From: Tremella fuciformis
Taxonomy: Eukaryota > Basidiomycota > Tremellomycetes > Tremellales > Tremellaceae
DNA length: 64,000 bases
Assembly: GCA_032768795.1 (NCBI GenBank)
Contig: CP136493.1
Span: forward strand, 2,294,001 to 2,358,000
Direction of reading: 5' to 3'
Part shown: in pieces, positions 55,482 through 64,000 of the stretch
Layout: each line of letters starts with the position of its first letter
How positions within the stretch are numbered: the first letter of the stretch is position 1
Notes under the pieces: model-generated
The model's database searches: none
Seen by the model: only the letters and a program-made list of their open reading frames with translations
Told to the model about the DNA's origin: nothing
Program-made: the position numbers and the translations under genes

Positions 55482-57534
55482 TCATGCTCGTCGTTCAAGC
55501 CATACAAATTGGTGAGATTGTAGATGGATGCCCTCCGAGAGGTTGATCGCCTTTTCGGCGATCAGATCCCAGGCATCTCGGAACTGGAATACCTCTCGTC
55601 CCACCCATTGGGGCACATCATCAAAGTTGGCCAGACAAACAACGCCCTTCTGTCCCAATCGCTGATAGCCAAGGACATGCTCGTTGTGCGTTCTGAATCC
55701 CACAAGTCGCCCACCGTTGAAAGCGTCGGTCGATTGACGAATGCGGATCATCTGCTTGAGACCTGCGAAGATCCGCCCTGGTCCCGAGCTCGGGTCTGCC
55801 TCAGCCTGGTCGTACCGCTCAGTGGGACAAGCTGGCCGATGCACCCAACGCGAGTCGTCTCTCTTCTCCGGATCTGACATCCAGCTGTAGTCGTTGAGCT
55901 GGCCGACCTCGTCTCCCAGGTAGAGCAGCGGGATCCCTCCCGTGGACATGACTACCGAGTGGGCGAGGAGGATACGCTCCACAGCCCCTTCTTCTCCGGA
56001 CTCGAGACCCGCCAAGGAGGCGGTGGTACCGGATATCCGACAGTCGCCTGTCTTGGGGTTGTCCTGGAAGGGCACGCCGCGTGAGAACGAACCTGGATGC
56101 CGATTGACGAAGAAGGCATTGAGGAAGCGGCGATGCGAATAGCCCTCCTTCCCCAGCTCGAGCGCATCGTCGTCGCTGAATGTCCCTGCAGATAAGCTCA
56201 CGGAATTTCGGCACCTAGGGCAGACGATTCACACCCAATGTCGTCGTGACTGCGGACATAGTTGACCCATCCACAACCTCCGACAAGGTTGTGACGCCGC
56301 TCCAGTGCTTGGCTCAACATGCCCACATCGCGCGTCGCCAAACCTTCCCAGATGAGCGCCATCTGCAACGGGTTGTACGAGAGCTGGCATTCCATAGGGT
56401 CGATGTATTGCACGACCTGATCTGGGTGCACGATCGCCTCGGACTTGAATAGAACACCCGGAGCGGCGATTCGGCAGGCAGCATTAAAGGCGCGAAGCAG
56501 TGCGTGAGCCTGAGGAAGAGACTCGCAGGTCGTGCCCATCTGCTTCCACCTAGGCCATCAGCTACGCGGCCAGCAGGTAGGGCTGTCCTCACATGAAAGC
56601 GACAGCATCGAGGCGCATGATCTCCACCCCAATATTCGCGAGGAACAGCATCTCTCTGGCCATGGCACGGAACACGGCCGGATTCGAGTAGTTGAGATCC
56701 CACTGAAACTGCCTAGTCAGTTGTTGGCTTCGCGTACAGAGCGGAGCGTACATGGTAGAAAGTAGACCAGATCCACCGGCCGTCAGGCAGCTGGATGAAG
56801 GAGCCGGAATGATCGTCGGGGAAGATTTCGCGTCTGCTATCAGCATCGAACATATGATGACTGGTTGCTTACGTCGTTTGCTCGAACGCAGAAGGAACAC
56901 TCCTATCCGGGAAGATCCAATAGTACCCCTCGTACTCGGTCTCCCCTTGGACAGCCCGCTTGGCCCACTCGTGCTCGTTGCTGGTGTGGTTGCCGATAAA
57001 ATCTATGACGAGACTGATACCGACAGCCCGCAGCTCGCTCGCCAATTTCTGCAGCTCTTGGATGGTCCCAACCCGCGGATCCAGCTCGCGGTAGCTCGAC
57101 ACGGCATACCCGCCGTCGTTCTTCGGCTGAGGCGCGAGAAAGATGGGCATGAGGTGGAGGTATGTCAAGCCCAGGGACTGGAAGTAAGGTATCTTCTCAC
57201 GTATACCGGCCAGATTCCCAGCGTAGCGATCAACGTAGCATACCCCGCCCAACATCTTGTTTGACATGAACCATTCTGGGTCGCTGGCTCGCTGCTCGTC
57301 CAGCTTCTTGAGGTCTGCGGGTCGTTCGGCCCATGATTCCGCCAGATCCTTGACGAGACCGACGATGTGTTCCAAGCAGTCATTGCGGTAGCCATAGAGC
57401 TCGGTGAAGATGCCGTAGAGCGTCACAAAGTGTGTCTCGAGCCGCGCGGAGAAGGTGCCCGCGAGTAAGGCGGGCGGGAGTCGGCTCTTGATGTAGAACA
57501 AGGCCGTGATGGCCTGCTGGCTCGTCGTCAACAT
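55482..57534 (-). CDS. GH13 amylosucrase
   Basis: Exons 56873-57534, 56752-56833, 56593-56708, 56235-56549 and 55482-56196 join in frame to 629 residues, the length of bacterial amylosucrases. Family blocks run in order: [79 protein letters not shown], then Asp282 in RLDAVAF (nucleophile), [19 protein letters not shown], Glu324 in [16 protein letters not shown] (acid/base) and Asp389 in [10 protein letters not shown]. Spacings of 42 and 65 residues between the three catalytic residues equal those of the Neisseria enzyme. The reaction is transfer of glucose from sucrose to alpha-1,4-glucan, releasing fructose. There is no signal peptide, so it is likely cytosolic. The start at 57532-57534 is the first ATG in frame. 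Trehalose synthase or other GH13 members fit less well. Confidence 0.9.
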
Positions 57535-58299
57535 CTTCCCAGACGTGAACGAGGGAAGCACTCACGCTTCCACACACAGTCAACTAAACGCCCACAGACT
57601 CGCTCTTGTTGTGGCCGGGAAGGTGAATCGTCATTAAGCGATGGACGCAGCGAAGATCCGCCGATCCCGCGACCTTCACGTCAAGAAATGCCGTTATGGC
57701 CAGGTCATGCTCGCACCTCAAGGCTCGGGACACAGAAGGCAAAGGCACGACAGTGTAGCGAGCCGTGCTTCGCTTGTTCCGGCTGGAATCGTGAATGGTC
57801 GTCGACTGCACTGGGTGATCGCCGAAATTGCCTCTTTGGGTAAAATGCGGAGGTGCTCGCAAGGACACAATCACGCTGCTGAACCTACAAGCGACCTAGT
57901 CCGATCTACGACTGTTGCCTTGGGAGGGACCTGCCCCGTCTTGCAAGTCAGTGTTATGCACGGCGTCTGAGACCGCTTGTCATATCACGTGTATTAATTG
58001 AGAGGGAGGCTTCTCTCGCCGTTGAAGACACATAACCATCTTCGCTGCCGTCGTCGCACTGAGCCCCACGGGGGCGCCCTCATCTTGAACAAGCCCGGTC
58101 CGAGCTCTCCTGTGGCGCCCATCTCAACCGGACGGACTTGCGCGAACAGGCAACCCCAGGAACACTGCACTGAAATCCGGGTCTATCGCCGAGTGAAGCC
58201 GTCGCGGACATAGGTCTCTGACTTCATATACACGCGTTCAGCGACTCGCCATGGTCGCCTTAGCGCATCAGACACGTACAACAGCTGGCTCAGAGTAGG
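57535..58299. promoter_or_regulatory. Divergent promoter: amylosucrase / short-chain dehydrogenase
   Basis: About 765 bases without a supported gene. A CACGTG is at 57986-57991, and CATATAC near 58226-58232, about 70 bases before the dehydrogenase start, is a plausible TATA element. Confidence 0.45.
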
Positions 58300-59338
58300 A
58301 TGAAGATCGCTGGAAACACCTGGGTAAGCGATTCCTGCTAGTCGTAGGATGGGTCGCCTGACCCGCAGATTATCACCGGCGGGGCAGGGGGGATCGGAGG
58401 AGCAGCCGCGGCGTTCTTGCTGGAAGAAGGGGGCAACGTGGGCTTATTCGACGTCCTCAACACGGAAGCTGGAAACGCATTCGCCGACAGGCTGTCTCCG
58501 GAAGGCAAGGCGCTGTACTGCAAGGTCGACATCACCGACAGTGCAGCGGTCAAGGCGGCCGTAGACGCCGTTGTGGAGAAGTTTGGGAATCTTGTCGGCT
58601 GTGTGCACTGCGCGGGAATCGCGGTCAAGCGCGCATGGACGAACGACGTGGCAGACTCGATCCCGAACTTTGAAAAGGTCAGTCTAGAACCTTGCAAGAC
58701 GTCAACGATTTGACATGGTAGATGCTCAAGGTCAACACGCTCGGCACCTTTATCGTCAACGCCCATGTGGCTGACGCGATCAACAAGCCGCTGAATCATC
58801 CAGACGGCACGGACAAGCATGCTCCGTTCTGGACGACCGACGAGGAGCGCGGTGTCATTGTCAACCTTGCCTCGGCGGCTGCCAACCCATATGCCCGAGT
58901 GTTGGCCTACGGACCGACAAAGACTGCCGTGGTCGGTATCACCAAGTGTAGGCTCTTCGTGTCCAAGCGGGACGTTTCACCTGATCTCTTCAGCCTTGGC
59001 CGATTTCCTCGGCCCTTCCGGCATCCGAGTGGTCTCCATCTCTCCTTGTGAGAGAATCCAGCTTGAGGGTCGAGCAGCGCTGACCGCCAGCCATTGTCAT
59101 GTCCGCGATGACGGGCAACTTCTCCAGCTACTTTGCCGACGATCTTCTCAAACACGCCACCTTCCCTCGGGTACCTCTTCTCCCAGATCAGATCACGCGC
59201 ACTATCAAGTACATCATCGAAACGACCGGGCTCAATGCCATCGACATTCCAGTCGACGGAGGATGGCGGTTGGTGTGCAGCAAACCGGGACTCGACGGCG
59301 GTGTCGACCCTCGAGAGCTCATGCCCGGCGTAGAGTGA
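58300..59338 (+). CDS. Short-chain dehydrogenase/reductase (3-hydroxyacyl-CoA dehydrogenase type-2-like)
   Basis: Exons 58300-58323, 58369-58677, 58722-58947, 58994-59047 and 59091-59338 join in frame to 286 residues. A 24-base first exon (MKIAGNTW) leads directly into the cofactor loop TGGAGGIGGAAA. Later blocks are KVDITD, VHCAGIAV, KVNTLGTFIV, VNLASAAANPYARVLAYGPTK with the Tyr-X3-Lys pair, and GPSGIRVVSISPSIVMSAM. The Asp in LFDVLN after beta-2 favours NAD. The length and the NTLGTFIVNAHVADAI segment resemble the short-chain 3-hydroxyacyl-CoA dehydrogenases, but other alcohol substrates are possible. It converges with the next regulator, their stops being 35 bases apart. Confidence 0.9.
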
Positions 59339-59373
59339 TACAAGTGACAGCGGGACTTCATAACATGCATAGG

Positions 59374-62300
59374 TTACCTTGTATCAAGGAGCTTCATTGG
59401 GCATTGAGGTCCACCATGCCTGCTGATCAGTGCATGTGAAGGGGACGTCGGTACGAGCTCGACGCACGAGATTTCTCGGATCGGCAGCGAGCTGCAGTGA
59501 CGCGTCTGGATCACACAGTTCTCGCAACTGATGATTAAGAAACTCCTCCGCGGCATAGGTGAGCTGCTCACGAGCTGATCTGTGAATGATGGGAGCGGCT
59601 GATCTCCAGTAGTCAAATTTTGGGGCAGCGGATTTGTATTCTCATCCGAAGCGAGATGCTCTTGTACCTCCTTCGGCATCGAGCGAAGAAAGGCTTCAAA
59701 GTCCAATGAGGGTATGTCATTTGAGACAGAGGCAATGGTTGTGGCTTTTTGGGAGCCATGAGCAACTCGCTCAATGAGCCTTGTCCTCCAGCCAAGCAGC
59801 CCGGCATCTCGTTCCATGTCGTCGTCGTCGTTGCCTGGTGGAGCGTCGGGAGTAGCGTTTATCTTCGCCACGCCTCGTTGCCGAAGATGCAGGAGCCACC
59901 GGAGATTCAAGGCTAGACGACGTGAAGGGTTGCTCTGCAGTGCCGTGGTGTACATCGCAATGACCTTGTCGACATGCGCTAGTGCCCCTGCGGCAAATTC
60001 ACTCCGCGGCGAGGTCGAGAGTAGCGTGCCGATCAGGACCGCCGAGTTGAAAGAATGATACCACAGCCACCATTGGCGTATGGCGACATTTGGATGAAGC
60101 TCGTACAGTCCGCAGGAGACTTGAATGACACTCTATTTGATCAGCTTGTGTGGGGTCCCTTGAAGCAAGAGCTGACAGTACTTCGCTCGACTACCGAAAG
60201 AAATGCCTGCGCATGCGTGGAATTTGCGGGGTTCTCGGGATTCTCCATGACGGCTTGAACAAAAGAGCCGCGATATAGGTTGACAACCTGCTCGCTGATG
60301 ACCATGGAAAGGAAATATTGCTCAAACGTGCGGCGCATGTCCCTGCGCGACACAGAGGGAGTCTCCTTCTCGATCATGGTGATGTCAGGATATATGGATG
60401 GCATTGAGGCGAACGCCGCGCGGCATTTGTAGCCGAATGGAAGATTCCTCTCGAAGGCCAGGCTGCCTATCAGCAGACTCCTTGGAAATGGAAGCACTTG
60501 CAGCTGTTGACCGAGCTCTTCTAACCTGCCGATAGGCTGGGGGTTCACTGAAAGCGCATGGTATAGAATCCTTCATTTCAGCCATGTCTGCACCGGCCGA
60601 AGGAGGGCGGAGCCCACGCCTGGGAGATCTTGCACAGCTCCCACTTTAGCCGATGCCACTCGCGGGCGTCAGACGGTAGCAGAGTGTCGATGAATTCTGG
60701 AGCGATTGATGTACTGGTAAGTAAGTTCACTGTGCTAGCTAATTCTGCAGACTCACGGTCGCGAGAAGCAATGCGCTTGAAACACCTCTGGAGCTTTGTA
60801 CTCCCAGAAGACTCGACGTCGATCATCAAGTATGTCGGCTGACAAACGCCACTTGGCACCATCACGATGTAGGCCCATCTGGCCGTTGGCGACTGGGTTA
60901 CGGATATTGGGGGCTTACGGCTTGGGATATCTGCGACGCAAATCCCCACAACGGCCAGGCCAGATCCCCATTGCGTCCCCGATCCGATGCTCTAATCTCT
61001 CAGCTTGGCAAAGATGCTGACTTAAGTGACTCGCAGGTGGAAGTGCGCCATGAGGCACCGACAATCAGCCACTATCCCATTGCTGTCCAGGAGTAGACTC
61101 ACCAGGGTCTGCACGCAGGCAAGCGTATTGTAAGTCATGAACTGCCCTTTCGTCAGGCAGACTCGGGAGTATGCGCAGTAGTCTTCGGCCATGGGGTCGT
61201 CAATCGGGACTTCAAGACTGTACAAGGTCCCAAGCGCCAAGACGATGAAGACGAGTCCCAATTGCTGGGCTTTGGGTGCCGAGCTCGGTGTACCGTTCGT
61301 CCGGGCTTGCAATAAATCTTCGACGATTGTGTCAAGCTGTTTTCGAGGTATAGGATCGTAGCCGAAGGTCAGCACGGTTTTGTTGGCCCGGGCAGACTTA
61401 CCACCAGGTGAAATATCGGAAGTAGGCTTCCACCAGGGCATTGATCTCGTCTTCGCCGGGAAGGGCCTGCAGCAGTGAGGCAAATGACATGGTTCCTTGA
61501 CGATGTGGCTCGAACGGAAACGCTTGAGCGATTGCCAGGTGAGGCTGATTCAACAACGGCGACGTCTCCCTGGATGCCAGCCTAGTCTTTGGCGAAGGCG
61601 GCCGAGAATGTTCGTAGACCTCTTGCTGATAAGATCAGTCAGGGCCGATTTCATTGCTCAGCTCACGTCTTTCAGCCATTCACTCGCCGCCGAAGGACCC
61701 AGATATTTCGATCTGCCGCTGCGCGACAGGACGAGCGTCCCATGACCCGGCTCTGTCACTGATGGCGACAAAACCAGACCGCCACTGAATATGTCCACGG
61801 TACCGGCCGCAGAGCTTCGCTGCCCCGGCGACTCGCGGGCAGCATTGCTCGGACTCTGAAAATGCTGGTTCAGGAGCAGGGTCGTGGGGTCTTCTTGCGG
61901 AATAGCATCGGTGTGGGGCGCGACATCAGGCTCCAAGTTCACTGTCGGGAGCGGCAGATCTGCCGGAGTCATCTGAACGACTCGCTCAGGCAGAGTCACT
62001 GGAACGTCGAGGACTCCAGTCCTGTCAATCGACCATTCTGGGGGCTGGATGCCGTGTTCGAAGAGTACCTGGTGCAGCTGCTGCACATGCTTGTGGAGGT
62101 CCACAGGCCTAGTTGTATCCTTTGCAACAACTCTAAACGAAGCTCATCAGCCACGTGAGTCTTGCTAACAGGATGGGCACGAAACGGACTTTTTCTGGGT
62201 CTCGCGAGCTTCGCCTGGGCAGAGCTCTGGGCAGTCGCGCTTGACGCAGTTGGCGCAAGGAACTACGCCGGGGTCAGTAAGCCTCTCGGAGCTACAGTCC

Positions 62301-62486
62301 GCGACACATGCCTGAGCGGTCACATTTGAGCTTGAGCCGACGACACTCTGCACGTCAGGCTGAGATGCAACAACCAGGAAGCCCACACGACCGAACAGCT
62401 CCGAGCTTACCGGCGCAGTTGAGGTGTATCCTTCGTTTCCGCTTCCTGATCTCCGATGGACCGGCGTCGCTCTGTGAGGCAGACAT
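59374..62486 (-). CDS. Zn2Cys6 transcription factor
   Basis: The start at 62484-62486 gives MSASQSDAGPSEIRKRKRR. The first two introns (62348-62410 and 62263-62311) assemble CAECRRLKLKCDRSVPCANCVKRDCPELCPGE, the Cys-rich cluster of a basidiomycete-type Zn2Cys6 protein whose last cysteine is followed by Pro-Gly. The second of these introns begins GCATGT. A helix with LHKHVQQLHQVLFEHG follows as dimerisation region near 62060. Regulatory-domain pieces are read at 61480-61030 (VEAYFRYFTW-like, LGLVFIVLALGTLY), 60950-60600, 60550-60200 (SRRDMRRTFEQYFLSMVISEQVVNLY) and 59955-59374 (LALNLRWLLHLRQRG). The later exon joins are approximate. It is divergent from the inositol-type permease, with a 339-base shared promoter. 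Confidence 0.8.
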
Positions 62487-62825
62487 CGCTCTGCACCTTC
62501 TCGCGAGCGGAGTGCAGTGCTGGATCGACGAGGTGGAAATCGATTGCAGAATCCGTCGAGGCACTGCAACGGACATGCTGTTTTGTCCGTCACGGTTATA
62601 AACAACCTTTCTCCGCGCGGCTTTCGGGTTCTGGGGTGCAATCTCACAATGACGTAGGTTTAAGAGCGGAGTTCCTGGAGCCGCGGAGAAATGCAAGCGA
62701 AGAGAGCAGTAAAAATGTATATATGGTGGCGTGTCCCGTGCGGGACCCCAAGACCCCAGCCGCAGCCTCGACTGCCAACCTGACAGCAAGACTTGCAAAC
62801 CCACAAGACTTCCAGGTCCGCCGCC
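62487..62825. promoter_or_regulatory. Divergent promoter: regulator / inositol-type permease
   Basis: 339 bases. TATATAT at 62718-62724, just over 100 bases before the permease start, is a strong TATA box. No other element is clear. Confidence 0.55.
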
Positions 62826-63976
62826 ATGTCAAACTCGGACATCGAAAAGGTCGACGACAAGTACAGTACCCACGCCGAACATCACGAGAATGTGCCGGCT
62901 GGTTCCGGTTCCGCTCCTGGTGCTCTCGCTCTCGACGACAGTATCTTGATGGCTGGCGAAAGGGAGGAGAAGGCAAGTATCGAGCACCGGGATCTTTGAC
63001 TGGACTGACCCGATAGTTGACAGCCTTTGTGGTTTTCTTGACCTTTGCAGGCGCTGTTTCGGGTCTGTGCTTCGGTTACGACACTGGTGTCATTTCCGCT
63101 GCTCTCGTGTCCATCCGCGACGATCTTGGTCACGCCTTGAGCGACACTGAGAAAGAGTGGATCTCCACTGCCACCTCCATCGGGGCGCTCTTCGGGTTCG
63201 TGTATCACTCGAAAGGTACAACACACTTACTGACCCATACTCAGTGCTCTCTCTGCCGGCGGTCTGGCCGACAGAATCGGTCGAAAATGGGTTCTCGCGG
63301 TCGGCGATGTCTGGTTCGTCATTGGCGCCGTCATCATCTGCGCCTCGTTCTCGGTCCCGCAAATCATCGTTGGCCGTCTTATCCTGGGCTTGGGTGTCGG
63401 TACCGCTGCCGCAGTCGCCCCAACCTACATTGCCGAGTAAGCTTTTCTTCAGGAGTTCAGGGACCGTTGGCTTATTCCTTTTGACTTGCTCCCACTCGCT
63501 TCCGAGGTGCCCTCGTCACGGTGCAATCCATCGCCATCACTGGCGGCCAATTCATCTCATACTGCATCGGCATTCCTCTCACCGGAGAGGGTGGTTGGCG
63601 AGTCCAGTTTGGAATCGGTATTATTCCCGCCGCCGTTCAGGCTGCGGCAATGTGAGTCCACTACAATCCCAAGAAGCGCTTTCTTGACGACAAAGCCATT
63701 TCCTGCCCGAGTCTCCACGGTACGACCTCCTCCGCGGGCGCCGCGACGCCGCTTTCAAGACTATTGCGCGAATCTCCTCGAGCAGCTCCGACGCCTTCCT
63801 CGAGCACAAAATGGCCGCGCTCGAAGCCACGGTCGCCGTTTCGGCTCAGTTCCAGGCGCAATACAACTTCAAACAACGTCTTCGACTACTCATCACCAAG
63901 GGCAAGTACCGCAAACCGGCCATTATCGCGCTCGGCATCGGTATCTTCCAGCAGCTCTGTGGCTTCAACTCGCTTA
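62826..63976 (+). CDS. MFS myo-inositol-type transporter, 5' part (cut by window end)
   Basis: Exons 62826-62972, 63017-63195, 63245-63436, about 63484-63651 and 63696-63976, then a donor GTGAGT at 63977 and the end of the window. Motifs read: acidic and His-rich N-terminus, [24 protein letters not shown] in span 1, [80 protein letters not shown] and [14 protein letters not shown] in span 7. These fit fungal inositol/H+ symporters of the plasma membrane, which are expanded in tremellomycetes. The first intron is GC-AG (62973-63016). The third intron starts with a good GTAAGC at 63437, but no AG lies where the frame requires it; see findings. About 320 residues are present. Confidence 0.85.
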
Positions 63977-64000
63977 GTGAGTACTCTTGGCTCGTAAATT

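Noticed and set aside
1252..62157. General enrichment of CACGTG boxes across the window
   Set aside because: I count roughly ten, which is not more than expected for GC-rich DNA of this length; only the dyad at 1249-1293 is exceptional.

Overview
The window is nuclear DNA of a GC-rich basidiomycete fungus, most likely a tremellomycete yeast of the Trichosporonales type (an inference from gene content and intron style, not from a marker gene). Almost every gene is broken by one to nine introns of about 38-60 nt that start GT (four start GC), end AG, and carry a CTGAC/CTAAC-like branch site just before the acceptor. I rebuilt most genes exon by exon and accepted a model only when reading frame and family motifs agreed across every junction. 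I see no rRNA, tRNA, transposon, CRISPR or bacterial-style operon.

Layout, left to right: alpha/beta hydrolase (-), Zn2Cys6 regulator (+), secreted phytase-like protein (+), small nucleotidyltransferase (-), ABCG half-transporter (+), Zn2Cys6 regulator (+), Zn2Cys6 regulator (-), sugar-type MFS permease (-), nitrilase (+), C2H2 regulator (-), hydantoinase/oxoprolinase-DUF917 fusion (-), aldo/keto reductase (+), 2-oxoglutarate/Fe(II) oxygenase (-), NCS1 nucleobase permease (+), small secreted R-type lectin (-), GH127 arabinofuranosidase (-), Zn2Cys6 regulator (-), maltose-type MFS permease (+), histidine acid phosphatase/phytase (-), DUF1479 oxygenase A (+), hexose-type MFS permease (+), DUF1479 oxygenase B (+), Zn2Cys6 regulator (-), GH13 amylosucrase (-), short-chain dehydrogenase (+), Zn2Cys6 regulator (-), and an inositol-type MFS permease (+) cut by the right edge.

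The region looks like an accessory, nutrient-scavenging segment: seven regulators, six transporters and about a dozen catabolic or secreted enzymes, with no recognisable housekeeping gene. Many genes form divergent pairs that could share a promoter: permease/nitrilase, oxoprolinase/aldo-keto reductase, oxygenase/NCS1 permease, regulator/maltose permease, phytase/DUF1479-A, amylosucrase/dehydrogenase, regulator/inositol permease. Plausible themes are uptake and breakdown of plant sugars (GH127, amylosucrase, maltose and hexose permeases), phytate and inositol use (phytase-like protein, acid phosphatase, inositol permease), and nitrogen from nitriles, lactams or nucleobases (nitrilase, oxoprolinase, NCS1 permease). 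The items most worth following up are the intron-bearing amylosucrase with an intact catalytic set, a perfect 16-bp dyad holding two CACGTG boxes, the DUF1479 pair around a hexose permease, four GC-AG introns, and an inositol-permease intron with no usable AG acceptor.
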